Positions 1-10,371 of a DNA stretch of 33,670 nt are shown in pieces. Every line of letters begins with the position of its first letter. The first letter of the stretch is position 1. This stretch comes from Bimuria novae-zelandiae CBS 107.79 (Eukaryota > Ascomycota > Dothideomycetes > Pleosporales > Didymosphaeriaceae), in NCBI GenBank assembly GCA_010015655.1, contig ML976736.1, positions 1-33,670 on the forward strand, given 5' to 3'. The translations under genes and the position numbers were made by a program. Under the pieces are notes generated by a model, which saw nothing but the letters and a program-made list of their open reading frames with translations, was not told where the DNA came from and did no database searches.

Positions 1-1296
1 CATATCGCCGCCCTGGAAAAGGCCCTCACGATAGCGGTCAGAGGCGTCGTCCCCGCCTACCGCACCACGCCCACTGCCACGCTGTACAGAGACGCAGGCA
101 TTCCCTTAGCAGCTGCGGCGCTTGAAGAGTGCAAGGCGAGGTTCGCTATGCGCCTGCACTGCGTCGACGAAGGACACCCGCTTGCAGCGCGCACGCGACT
201 GACCGTAGCACACAGAGGAAGAGGCGCCGGACGCCCGCAGCGCCCACACACAAAAGTTCAACTGCTCGCACAGCTATTCGCACCAGTACCCCGCCCTATA
301 CTACTACAACCGCACTATTCCAACGAGTGCCGAACAGACCCTGCAAATAATAAGCCTAAAAAGCTCGCTACTGAAGAATTTAAACAATGGTGGACAAGCC
401 TGCCTACCGAGACAATCACAGTGTTCTCAGACGGCTCGGAACAGCGCACAGAAAACGGCGAGCGCCACGTAACCTATGGATACGCTGTGTACCAGGGCCA
501 GAGTCTGCTGTACACAGGCAAAGGCTCCCTTAACACGCGGGCCCACGTCTTCGACGCAGAAGCAGTGGGGGCCTGGAGAGGTCTTCAACACGTGTTACAG
601 ACTCAGGCGCACCGCCTAAGCCAGATCTGGATGTGTGTAGACAGCACATCGGTTATCTGGGGCATTAGGGGAGACCCCGCGCCGTCATCCCAGTGGGCCT
701 TTGTACGCTGCCAGGAAGCTATGGACACCTGGGATATCCAAATCCGATGGTCACCAGGCCACATGGGCATTAAAGGCAATGAGCTAGCTGATCAGCTAGC
801 AGACGAGGCAGCCAAGGACCCACGCCCACCCACAGGGAAGGTAGCTGACCCCACGATATCAGGTCTACGATCTGATGCGCGCGCATACGTACGCGCTGCA
901 CAACAAGAGTGGTGGCGCACACGCACACCAAATCTCTCTACATGGTACAACCAGTGGGGCCTAGCATACACCCCCTCCAGGCAACCGCCGGAGCTGGAGC
1001 TCACACGCCCCGCCCTGGCCAAGCTCCTATCCATGAGGACAAGACACGGCAACTACGCCTGGTACCATAGGAAGTTCAAGCATGATGAGGAGACCCTCGC
1101 GTGCACCTGCGGAGCAGACCTGGCCCCAGACCATATTGTACACTGCCCACGGACAGTGCGACGCTTCAACTACTGGCCGCAACGCCCAACACATCCCCTA
1201 ACAGACACTAGAGAAGGAATACAGTACCTTAGGGCGCTAAGCCTAGGAGAATACGCAACCCTTCTTGCACTTAGTGCTAGTGATAGCACACGTTAG
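1..1296 (+). CDS. LINE ORF2 C-terminal part: RNase H domain and CCHC-like finger
   Basis: The frame is open from base 1 to the TAG at 1294-1296 (431 codons) and is a partial protein; the ATG at 148 is internal, not the start. Early residues (LPLAAAALEECKARFAMRL then HPLAARTRL) resemble the linker after reverse transcriptase in fungal LINEs. RNase H motifs follow in order: FSDGSEQ with the first Asp, FDAEAVGAWRGL with Glu, CVDSTSVIWG with the second Asp, and SPGHMGIKGNELADQLADEAA with the closing Asp. Near the C-terminus, CTCGADLAPDHIVHC fits the C-x-C-x7-H-x4-C finger of such elements. RNase H degrades RNA in the RNA/DNA hybrid during target-primed reverse transcription. No frameshift or stop is seen, so this part looks recently functional. 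Confidence 0.88.
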   Translation, partial: HIAALEKALTIAVRGVVPAYRTTPTATLYRDAGIPLAAAALEECKARFAMRLHCVDEGHPLAARTRLTVAHRGRGAGRPQRPHTKVQLLAQLFAPVPRPILLQPHYSNECRTDPANNKPKKLATEEFKQWWTSLPTETITVFSDGSEQRTENGERHVTYGYAVYQGQSLLYTGKGSLNTRAHVFDAEAVGAWRGLQHVLQTQAHRLSQIWMCVDSTSVIWGIRGDPAPSSQWAFVRCQEAMDTWDIQIRWSPGHMGIKGNELADQLADEAAKDPRPPTGKVADPTISGLRSDARAYVRAAQQEWWRTRTPNLSTWYNQWGLAYTPSRQPPELELTRPALAKLLSMRTRHGNYAWYHRKFKHDEETLACTCGADLAPDHIVHCPRTVRRFNYWPQRPTHPLTDTREGIQYLRALSLGEYATLLALSASDSTR

Positions 1297-1690
1297 CAAA
1301 CAACTAGCTAACTACGTTATAGGCGAGCGGACGTAAACCCTTGCTTTAGGCGAAGTAAATACGCTACCTGCTTTTAACTTGCTAGGGTATCTACTATATA
1401 AGACTAAGCTCTCTCTTTTGTATACTTATATGCGTGTATATATCTCTTCTTACCTCTAATAAGTCTTGGCATGCTTCTGTATAGGACTGGGGGCAGGTAG
1501 AAGGCTACCCCATTTCCCACTATTGTCACACAAAGGCCAGATTAAACAGCTGAGTCGCCCCTATTTGGAGAGGGACAGCAGCAAGAAAGACCGCTCCTAC
1601 AGCAGCGGTAGCACTAGCATGAGTGGCCCTTACTAAGTGCAGGGCACGTCTACATACCCCCTGGGAGGTTATATAGGACGTAAAACCAAT
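1297..1690 (+). other. LINE 3' untranslated region
   Basis: This non-coding stretch lies between the ORF2 stop and the ACT repeat. It is more AT-rich than the ORF. A small hairpin is possible near 1494-1510 (GGTAG paired with CTACC). No gene is seen. The minus-strand reading frame at 1526-1765 is a chimera of this sequence and the gypsy-1 integrase, not a gene. Confidence 0.6.
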
Positions 1691-1705
1691 ACTACTACTA
1701 CTACT
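1691..1705 (+). repeat. (ACT)5 tail at the LINE 3' end
   Basis: Five ACT triplets abut the resumption of gypsy-1 integrase. Short tandem tails are common at the 3' ends of LINEs in place of poly(A), so this is read as the insertion end point. It could instead be an incidental microsatellite. Confidence 0.7.
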
Positions 1706-4375
1706 ATAGAACGGTGTATATCTAGTTGCTGCTGATATCTTGTTATTATATGCTAATTGTGCCATTAGTAATAGGGAAATCTAGTTATTCTTCTGGTTGT
1801 TGCAGTAGATGCGTAGGTACGTTTCCATTATTTAATTCGTACGTTCTGTTTGTCCGTCCGTCTGTGGGTGGTAGGCTGTTGATAGTTTTCGTTTTATTCT
1901 AATAAGTGCTATAAGTGTTGTCTAGTAGTTTAAAGTAAAGAGTTTGTCTCTATCGCTAATAATTGTCTTGGGGATGCCATGATGTCGTATAAGTTAATCT
2001 AGGATAAGGAACGCTAGTTCCGTTGTTGTTATTGCCTTTTTATACGATAGTAGTTCTATATATTTAGTGAATCTGCACACGATTACCAGTATTGCGTCGT
2101 AACTTACTCCGTTTATAGGATCCTTTAACTTTGGCAATCCTGTGACAAAGTCTATTACGATGTCTTCTTATAGTGCTGTGGGTATCTGGATGGCTTATAT
2201 TTCTCCGTACTTAGGATGTGTTGCGTGTTTGTTGCGCTGGTAATCTACGCATTTACGTATGTAGGTTGTTACTGCTTCCTTAATTCCTTTAAAGCTGTAG
2301 TTCCTTTGGATTAGCTCTATTGTTTTTCTAATTCTAGGGTGTCTATATGCAGGGTCGTCGTGGTATTATTATATAACCTCTGTCTATTATTCCTTTAGTA
2401 CTTCTCGTGTGAGTATAAGGAGTTAATTAAGTTCTACCGTTAGTTCCAGGAAACTATTAGGATTTTTCTTTAGTATTACAAAGTAGGTTTTAACCTTTTC
2501 TCTATTATTATTTATTCTACTAAGAGCGTCTGCTTGTCCGTTTTCCTTGCCTAGGGTGTACACAATTTTAAATTTGTATTATCCTAGTGTTTCTGACTAT
2601 CTTCCTTATCGTTGGTTTAGTTTTTTCGTGGTTGTGAAACGTGCGAGGTTTTTGTGGTCTGTAAAAATTATAAGTTCCAAGCAACTATATACATAGATCC
2701 TCTAGTGTTTAATAGCTTTTATAATCGCGAGTAGTTCTTTGTCGTATACTTTATATTATAATTCTTCGGGTGTAAACTTGTGTGCGTAGTATGCAATTAG
2801 GTGCTATTTATCATTCTTTTCTTGTTTCGCGCATGCTCTGACTGCTAAGTCGCTTGCGTTTGTTTTAATACGCAGGGGTTTATTATCCTAGAAGTGTATA
2901 AGGACTAGTGGCGTAATGCATACTTTTTATAGCGTTTAGAATGCTTGCTCGCATTCTTTTATCTAATTAAAAGGTTTGTCTTTCTTTATAAGGTTCGTAA
3001 GTAGTAGCGTAATTCTGGAGTAGTCTGTAATAAACTATCTATTAAATCTAGTAAATCTAAGGAAGGCTTGTACTTCCTTAAGGTTAGTAGGTAATTTCTA
3101 CTTCTTTACTTCTTTAATCTTCGAAGGGCTTACTTAGATACCTTTGGTATTAATAACATGTCCTAGAAACTCTAATTCTGTAACATGGAATTTATATTTC
3201 TTAAGTTTTAATTATAGGTTGGCGCTATCTAGTGCTCGTAGTACTATTTATACGTGTTATACATAATCCTTCTCTTATTTAGAGAATATTAGGATGTTGT
3301 TGAGGTAGGTAATTATAAATATGTCGAGGTAGTTCCTTAGTACGTTATTAATTATTACTTAGAACGTTGCTAGTGCGTTCGTGAGTCTAAAAGGCATAAC
3401 TTGGTACTTAAATAGTCCGTATCTAGTTCGAAAGGCTATCTTCCACTCGTCACCTACTGCTATTTATATAAGGTGGTATCCGTCTCGTAGGTCGAATTGT
3501 GTGAATATCTTGACTCGTCCTAGCCTGTCTCGAGATTCTTGTATGTTTAGTAGTGGGTATCTGTTCTTAATCGTTATGTTATTTAGCCTTCTATAGTTAA
3601 TGTATAGACGTTGTGTTCTATCCTTCTTTATAATAAATATTAGTAGTAATACTGCTAGCAATTCTAACTTACGTATTTATTACCTCTTAAGGGCTTTCTT
3701 TAGGAATTCGCGTGTCTATTAGAGTTCTTTTGCGCTTTATCTATATAGTGGTCTAAAGGGTGGCGTCTTTCCCTCTTTAAGAACAATGCGATAATCTTAG
3801 TGTGTATACTTAAGAAGGGCGTTAGCTCCTTTCTCTTCCTAAAATAAATAACTTTATTCCTTATATTTGTTAAGGATATTAAGAGGTGTGCTATTCTTTT
3901 CGTGCTTACGCTTTGTAACCTAGTGGTTCCTACTAGCGTCTGCTAAGTTAGTTTCGTGTTTATTAACTTCTAGTTGCGAGACTATGTTGTTAATAGCTTT
4001 CTTATCTACTATTATGCTCTATTAATGCGTAGGCTTTGCTTATAATGCATAGTTACAGCGCTTAAAGGATAGCTCTTTCTTTTCTTAGTTAACTGTAGGG
4101 TTATGCTTCCTTAACTAGGGTAATCTTAAAATCACGTCGTAATTAGCTTCTTTAATGATGTCGAGGGTAATTAATTCCTGGTGTCTATAGATCGTGAGGG
4201 TAGTTTTAATCTTGTATTTAATGGTTACTTTGCCGGGCATTAGTTGTCTATTCGCGACATGGATAGCATAGGGTATAGCCTTCTTGCGCTTATAGGGTCC
4301 CGCTCTATCGAGTGCTTTTCTTAACACATAGCTTTCCTGTGCTCCTGAGTCTAGCATGGCTTTTATTTATATTCC
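1706..4375 (-). pseudogene. pol: gypsy-1 pol remnant (protease, RT, RNase H, integrase)
   Basis: The protease remnant is at 4115-4357 and keeps the active-site run LDSGA followed by YDVILRLP. Reverse transcriptase spans roughly 3250-3700, with RLYINYRRLNNITIKNRYPL and FDLRDGYHLI recognisable. The polymerase box at 3296-3307 reads YLNN where the family has YLDD, so both metal-binding Asp are lost. RNase H and its connection region lie at about 2520-2860 (YDKELLAII and TDHKNLARF). Integrase spans about 1706-2450, with HHGIPKTIISDRDKLF at about 1925-1985 and STAYHPQTDGQTERTN nearer the LINE junction. The many in-frame TAG/TAA codons mark an inactive copy. Limits are approximate. Confidence 0.82.
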
Positions 4376-4399
4376 TTTAAGCTATACTAGTAGCTTAAT

Positions 4400-6420
4400 T
4401 AATGCCTAACTATTCGTGGCATTTAGTTCCTTAAAGGCGTTTTCTCGCCTAAGCCTAGGTCTAAAAAAGACATTTTCTTCGTAACTAGCTCTATAAGTTC
4501 GAGGTGTCCTTTCTTCTTTTTCCCTTAAGGCTGCTGTTAGGCCTCTTCTAGGATAGCTTCACCGTCTTCTTCCTTTGTTATCGTTTTAATCCTAAGGGTC
4601 GTGGTCCCTTTTAATACGCGATTAAACCTATGCTTTTCTTTTTACTCCCTGTATTCTTTATAGTTAGGGTGTAAGCATGTTTGCTATTTATCTAACGCGT
4701 ATTTTCTATTAACTAGTAGCAATAGTGCTTAGTTTAGTGCTTAGTTAAGGTGTGGAAAGTATCGCGTTTTATATTTATCCTAGAGGTGAACGTCGTAATA
4801 GTTAATAGGGCAGTTAAACTACTCCTATCTACATTATTAGTATGTTTAGGGAAAGTAGCTATATTCCTTAGCTTAGTAATAAAGGGTATATTAATCTTCT
4901 CTATAGAGGGTCTATTGTATAGTCTCGTGCGTAGGGTTGCGGTGGTCCAGGTTATACTGTGGTTCGTAGTTCGGGTTTTCGTTTAGGTACTTCTTTTTAG
5001 GGTCTTCGTGGGTATAGTAATAGTCTACCATTTTACGTACTATCTTGCTAACTAGATTAGGTTAGTAGGCGTGGTGAAATGTAGCTATGTAGTCTTATTA
5101 TTCTATTACTGTAAACCTGAAGTCTCCTTCCCTTAGTTAGTGTCTTTCTAAGAAGTCGAAAACATTCGTTGTCTTACTAGTAACAGGTTTGCTCTAGCTA
5201 GGGTAAGGTGTAAGAGATTAAGGTATTAGCTCCTTCTTTTTCTTATCTAAACCTTTATATGCATCCTCGTAGAGTTGTAAGTTAGGTAACTCTAATTGTT
5301 CTGATTCTTCGTCGTGGATATTAACTTGTTTAATAGCGTTTATTACCTGCTATTCTTCGTCAGTTGTTTCTTTGTTAATAGTTAGTACGTTTAGTTGCCT
5401 AGTGATCTTGTTCTTAGATCTGCAGTTCCTGGCTATGTGGCCTGGTTTGCTATATATAAAACATTTACGCGTCTTGGTCCCCTGTTGTTGGGTTCTATCT
5501 AAGATACGTTAGTTAGGCTTTTAGAAGCCTGTAACCTTTCCTGTTCCCTTTTCTAGGTTGTTAAACTAGACATCTTTTATAGGTTAGGGCCTGTAATAGT
5601 TGCGTTGCTGGCGTCGAGGTGTTTTTAGTAGCGCCCTGTAGACTACAGGTGCCTGTCGTCCGAAACTGGCGTTTCTTGGATTTCTGCGGAATTCTTCCTG
5701 CAAGGCGAACTATTCCTTATTAATGTGGATAGTCTCTTTGTATAGTTCTTTTAGGGTCTCTACTTTTACACTACTACGTAGTAGTTCCTCGCGCACGTTG
5801 CGTTTAAGTCCTTGTTTATATATTATTTTAAGAGATTTATCCTCCTAGTCGAGTTGCACGGCGTACTTGCGGAATTTAGCTATATACTTGGCTATAGATT
5901 GTTGCTATTAAATTGTCTAGATCGCACGCTCAGCGATAGCGGTTTTATTAGTAATTCTAAATATTTATTAGAGGTATTTCTTGAAGTTGGCGTAGTCCAT
6001 AATAATGTTAATAGCATCTTCGTTGCTGTTAATGTAGTCTTTATCCTCGTTATCGTGATCTATGTCTAGATATTTAACTAGGTAAGGATAGATCTATTCT
6101 TTAGCGCTTTCTTGCATATAGGTCGCTGCGAAGATAACCTTCTTTTTGTCTTTAAAATCTTAGTTTTGGTTAAAGAAGTAGAGGTCTAGTTGTAATAGCT
6201 AGGTGTTAAGGAGGGTACGATTACTATTATACAAGTTAGGTTTATGTGCCTTATTCTTGCCATCCCCTATAGGGGTGACATGGTTGTCCGAAGCCATGGA
6301 AGAGTTAGGGGTCCTGTTAGTACTTATGTTAAGGGTGTTTAAGATGTTAAACTCCTAAAAGGTAGCTATTCTTTAAGGGGCTAAGGTTAGTTCTTAGGCA
6401 GGAGTACTAGTAGGATAGAA
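4400..6420 (-). pseudogene. gag: gypsy-1 gag remnant with degraded zinc knuckle
   Basis: A minus-strand reading with only RIP-type stops includes MASDNHVTPIGDGKNKAH starting at 6297 and continues through a capsid-like helical stretch. A zinc knuckle lies at 5422-5463, reading C-F-I-Y-S-K-P-G-H-I-A-R-N-C, in which the second Cys of the C-x2-C-x4-H-x4-C pattern has become Tyr. Upstream codons also stay in a sensible frame (ILNTLN), so the true start may be earlier than 6297. The plus-strand frames at 4750-4986 and 5812-6069 are shadows. Gag would package the element RNA. Confidence 0.7.
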
Positions 6421-6469
6421 AAGAGTTATAGTGATAGCTTACGCCTGTTACTAAGGGCGTTAGTATTAA

Positions 6470-6748
6470 AGGTGTGTATAGTATAATTAAATTAATAAGG
6501 TTGCTTATTCAGATCTAAATAATAGATTAATAAACAAGTTGAATACGAATGCCTTAAGGGTATTCGTGTAGGTTTATATATAAAAGGGGTAAACCTTACT
6601 GTCTATCTCTCTTTCTACTGTCCCTAGATTCCGATGGATGGTCGCGCCGTCCGTGGATAGTACACCTTCTATAATCTTAGCAGGATGGTATGTCTTGGCT
6701 AGATGGTACATCACGTGACCTCGGTTACGCGACCCCGCCGAGTGAACA
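6470..6748 (-). repeat. Possible 5' LTR of gypsy-1
   Basis: On the minus strand the segment begins TGTTCACTCGG and has a TATA-like box (TATATATAAA) near 6573-6585. This would fit an LTR carrying its own promoter, placed just upstream of gag. An imperfect 23-base palindrome lies at 6545-6567. No second LTR copy is in the window, so both limits are guesses and the 3' end and primer-binding site could not be fixed. Confidence 0.35.
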
Positions 6749-9071
6749 GCTACTTCTGCGCAGCATCGCGCGAGCGCAGCTCTCCATGAAATCAACGCTA
6801 ATGACAAAAACTTACGCTCGAGCAAGAAGCAATATACAAAGAAGGATAACTATACTCGGGGACAGCGTTAGCGAGGGGGGAATAGATGGATATCGCTATT
6901 GTAAAGAGGCACTTAAGAAAGTAGTGCTATAGCTTAAGGACCTCTAGAAACAAGGTAATAAAGTTATAGTACTTAATAATAGAGCTCTTACTTATACCTC
7001 TCGTATTATAAAGGTTTATCTTATTATATATATAATAGAGAGATTACCTTAGCTAGGGCACTTACTAGACGCTAACATGTTAGAGCATGTATAGCTATAG
7101 ATTTATGTTACAATCACGAAACCCACAAGAACAGAAGGACCAGACAATTACGCCAAGAGGGTCATTGTTAGCAAAATTACTAGGGCCAAGAAACACAAGG
7201 AAGCGCGGGGCAGCTTAGGTTAGTAGTTACGTAATAGGGTCCCGCATAATACGAGATACTATAGGACCTTAAGGTCTTAGCAGGGCTATAATAATAATTT
7301 TAATAATAGTAAAAGCTTGGATAAATAGTATATAGTTTAATAATTTCTCTATACCTATTCTACTCCTTATAGTTAACTTAATATACTACGAGTACATCTC
7401 CTATAACAGATTAGTAAATCTCTTAATTAGTTATTCTATAGCTTAATATAGAATTAGATTATTTACATATCCTAATGTTATTATTTTAAGATCTTAACTA
7501 CTAAATATATCCGTAAGACATATTACTCTTAACCTATCCTTCCCTAACCAGATTTAGGCTTAGGTACGTAAAGTCCCTTGTAACAATTTAGTAGTATATT
7601 ACTAAGGAGATACCGTAATCTACATACGAGGATAAATACTAACGTTAATTAAAATAATAATAAGAAAATCTACCTATTAAATAGATTAGTAAGTAAATTA
7701 CTTATATTATTAAAATTATTTAGCGCATCATCGGATATAGTAGATATAATTACTTTTATAACAACTAAGACCCCCTAATAAGCCTTAACACTAGAAAAAG
7801 TCTATATATATATAAATTAAACCTTAAAGTCTAATATTTAAAGGGGTAATTTCTATTTACCTAAGCATTATGTAATTTATATACGTTTTACTAAGGGAGT
7901 CGTATTTTTAATAGGGTGCCCCACATGCCAAGTTAGGTGTAGAATAAAAAAAACGAGCTTCTTCGCAGTGGAACACGTTAATTAACTAGATAAGTAATAG
8001 GCTAGCTACCTAAATACGGGACGCGTGGAGGTGCCAGGACACCATGTGCTTAAACTACGCCCAAGTGTGCTACTTTTAGCGTACTAAATCGTTGCTGGTG
8101 TGATTCTCCGATCATATGCCCGTCGAAGGCAATATAGTCGCCATATGGGCCCGCGAGGTGTCGCTATAAAGGTGTACAGTTATAGCGCCGTTAGACAACG
8201 TTTGGTTAATAATAGCGAGTTCTCGTGAGCAGGCCAGGCAATAGTAAAAAAGAAGTAACTCTAATAATAAGATAATAATAAAAATATATTTAAATTACTA
8301 ATTGCGTTCATAGTAATTTAATTAGTATAAAGTTAGCTATTTTAATAATTACTTACCTAATAGTAAGAACCTAATTACTTACTTAATAATATATTAGTTT
8401 TAACGTAAGATCTATTAACTTATAGTGAAGTAAAAAAGCTCTACTATATAACACTACTTTTCCTATAGTAGTGGCTTAATAAGGGGCTATATAAAGATTA
8501 TAGAGATATAAGAAAAGTCTTTACTATAGTTAAAGATAATAGAATTAACCTTAATATACTTATAAATCTTTTAGAGGCTAGCATGCTATATATTTTATAA
8601 TAAAAGTTATTTAGGAGTTTTAATATATTTATTTTAATATACTATTTTACCGTAGTTAAGCTCTAACTCTAAAAAAAATCTAATATTATATGTCTTTCTT
8701 ATATTTATAGTATTCAGAAGATTCCAATATTACGTATTTATTTCATAGTTATAGTATTAAGGCTGTAGCGTACCGAATTTACCTACCCTAGCATCCTTAA
8801 TAGAGGTTGCTGAGACGATTGAGGGTTCGCACCAGATAACCCATTCTCACCTTCAGGTAAAAATAGCTGAGACTGTACTGAACGCCGCGCAGACCCTTAT
8901 ACCGAAATTTTACTCCTTCACGAGACAGATATATATTGCCTCGCACGAGCTTCTCTTAAACCAGAAATCTCTGGCTTCTACACCCTCCTTGCTCTATTAA
9001 AAACCTCCAATGTCTTAACATCGTCTTCCTGCAATTCTAAATACGCATATAGAATCTCTCAACAAGCCATC
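6749..9071. other. Mostly TpA-rich degraded DNA between gypsy-1 and hAT-1
   Basis: No intact gene is seen. Most of 6960-8770 is extremely TpA-rich and not readable as any family, and looks like old RIP-mutated repeat. Three islands have more normal composition: 6749-6860 (short Lys/Arg-rich plus-strand readings, not identifiable), 7918-8240, and about 8790-9071. The last island looks like unmutated host sequence and is the natural downstream flank of the gene interrupted by hAT-1. A 40-codon plus-strand reading near 7110-7215 (Lys/Arg-rich) is too short to name. Confidence 0.5.
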
Positions 9072-9079
9072 CTCGCTAG
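9072..9079. repeat. hAT-1 target-site duplication, left copy (CTCGCTAG)
   Basis: Eight bases identical to 20958-20965 sit immediately outside the inverted repeat. Eight-base duplications are diagnostic of hAT transposition. The two copies match perfectly although they are about 11.9 kb apart. Confidence 0.95.
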
Positions 9080-9101
9080 CAGAGCTGGCAACAAGCAAGT
9101 C
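9080..9101 (+). repeat. hAT-1 left terminal inverted repeat
   Basis: The 22 bases starting CAGAGCTGGC are the perfect reverse complement of 20936-20957. Similarity decays after this, into a CAAGTCAA-type subterminal repeat region. Confidence 0.93.
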
Positions 9102-9530
9102 GACTTGATAACTTAACTTGATTAACTTGATTGTAGCAAGTCAATTAAGTTAATTAGGGAGGTAAAAGTTATTAAGTCAATTAAGCAAATTATGCCTATT
9201 TAATTAACTTAATTAGCAGACTTAATAGGCTATAATATAGGGGTGACTATAGGTTGTAGGCGTTGGGGGGATCCTGCGCGGGTAAATCTTAACTTAAGGC
9301 ATATTAGACTTATTAGTGTTAGAGCCTAGCGCTGCCTAATATAGTATAGCGCCGATTATCTAATATCTCCACTACCTTAACCTACCTCCTACCCTCTACT
9401 AACGCCCTCCTCTATTAATATAGCGTTGCCTAATTGCTTAGAGGGCATAAACCGCAACCTCTCTTAAGTTTTTAGCTAGCGGCTTAAAAGCAAGGCGTCA
9501 CAAACCCTCCCTAAAGATAGCGGCACCGAT
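9102..9530 (+). other. hAT-1 5' untranslated and subterminal region
   Basis: No gene is seen. The first 120 bases are subterminal repeats (variants of CAAGTCAATTAAG). The remainder is TpA-rich leader before the first plausible ATG of the transposase at 9531. Confidence 0.6.
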
Positions 9531-10198
9531 ATGGCTACTAACGCGCCGTTAGAGCTAGACACTAATAAGAGCTCTATAGGCGACGCGCAATTAGCTACTA
9601 ATAGTAATATTAAAGATAATAATAACGATTACAACGGTATTAATTAGCAACGCTTACCAGGTTATCATAAGCTATCTCTCGCCCTAAAGCGTAGTTAAAA
9701 GAGCTAGGTTTAGTAATATAGGTATCGCCTTTGGCACCACAAATAACACCGCCTATATTAGCTCTGCCGTTATTACCACCTCTATAAGTAACTAGATAAG
9801 TTCTACTAGGTTAATTAATTAATAACGTTAATCGCGCGCTATCTCGCAGAGCGTAAAGCCAGGCACCACGTTAATAAGGGTAGCTAAAAGTCTACCTTCC
9901 GCACGACGATAATAACGTCGTCCTTTTAGTTATTCCTACTCGCCTATATCTACTATAAAGGCCTTATAGTATTTTAAGGCATTACTAACCTTATCGCGTT
10001 AAGCTTCTTGCGCACGAGTTTCCTATAATTAGTGCTTAATTAGGTAGTAATAGATAACTAGGCGCTCTTGGTGATTAAGGGCGTAGCTTTTTGCCACATA
10101 TTACGACAGGCCAACCCGTTAGCTAAGGCGGAGATGTGGAGACCTTACAATACCTTACGAGCCTATATAATTACGAAGTACAAGTCTTATATACCTGC
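9531..10198 (+). pseudogene. hAT-1 transposase, N-terminal part
   Basis: A reading starts at ATG 9531 (MATNAPLELDTNKSS) and runs, with RIP-type stops and at least one frame change, to the gypsy-2 insertion. The last section is clear hAT-like sequence (FCHILRQANPLAKAEMWRPY, then YKSYIPA), typical of the part before the first catalytic Asp. It stops at the Pro-Ala codons where gypsy-2 begins and resumes at 19075. The N-terminal zinc finger expected in hAT transposases is not clearly readable. Confidence 0.72.
10194..10198. repeat. gypsy-2 target-site duplication, left copy (CCTGC)
   Basis: Five bases are repeated at 19075-19079, just outside the other LTR. Five-base duplications are usual for Ty3/gypsy integrases. 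Confidence 0.88.
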
Positions 10199-10371
10199 TA
10201 TAAAAAGCGCCCTGACTACGGGCGACTCAGTCTATCCACAGTACTAAGGCGATCCCTTAGAGAGGGAAGAGAAGGGCTGCGGCGAGGGAAGTAGATAGGC
10301 GAAAGGCCCGAATAGCGCCGGTCTAGAGCGGACTAGGGCCGTCGAGGGCCCTCGACCTACAACTCGTAACA
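10199..10371 (-). repeat. gypsy-2 3' LTR
   Basis: This 173-base copy matches 18902-19074. On the minus strand it starts TGTTACGAGTTG, where the other copy has TGTCACGAGTCG, and it ends ...TTTTTATA, where an original CA end has probably mutated to TA. By eye there are seven differences between the copies, all transitions, four in the CpA/TpG context preferred by RIP. Confidence 0.92.

Larger units (their letters stand above)
1..1705 (+). mobile_element. Non-LTR (LINE) retrotransposon, 3' part, truncated by window edge
   Basis: This is the 3' end of a LINE of the kind that carries RNase H after reverse transcriptase (Tad/I-like in layout; the clade is inferred). It holds the end of the second ORF, a non-coding tail of about 400 bases and a terminal run of five ACT triplets. 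Immediately after the run, at 1706, minus-strand gypsy integrase sequence begins in frame (residues YTPFY), so the boundary is sharp and the LINE was inserted into gypsy-1. The body shows no RIP-type stops, unlike its host element, so it is younger or escaped mutation. The 5' end, the reverse transcriptase core and the first copy of any target duplication lie outside the window. Confidence 0.85.
1706..6750 (-). mobile_element. Ty3/gypsy LTR retrotransposon gypsy-1, RIP-mutated, 3' part lost
   Basis: Read on the minus strand, the order is gag, protease, reverse transcriptase, RNase H, integrase, which is the Ty3/gypsy order. The open frames are broken almost only by TAA and TAG where Gln is expected, and conserved Asp and Cys residues are changed to Asn and Tyr, as RIP would do. 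The 3' end (integrase tail and 3' LTR) is separated from the rest by the LINE and would lie left of the window. The 5' limit is approximate, because the LTR cannot be checked against a second copy. The element cannot encode working proteins. Confidence 0.85.

Noticed and set aside
1526..1765. Minus-strand frame of 79 codons as a gene
   Set aside because: It is a chimera: the first 20 codons are gypsy-1 integrase and the rest is antisense LINE tail.
4750..6069. Plus-strand hydrophobic frames at 4750-4986 and 5812-6069
   Set aside because: They are antisense shadows of the gypsy-1 gag region; TpA-rich DNA read this way gives Val/Leu/Ile-rich sequence.
6690..6932. A possible transposase fragment (Lys/Arg-rich plus-strand readings)
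   Set aside because: Different frames look equally plausible over short distances and no family motif is visible; kept only as part of an undefined degraded region.
8819..8845. GGGTTCGCACC-like box as part of a tRNA gene
   Set aside because: No matching A box, acceptor stem or anticodon arm could be folded around it; no tRNA, rRNA or CRISPR array was found in the window.
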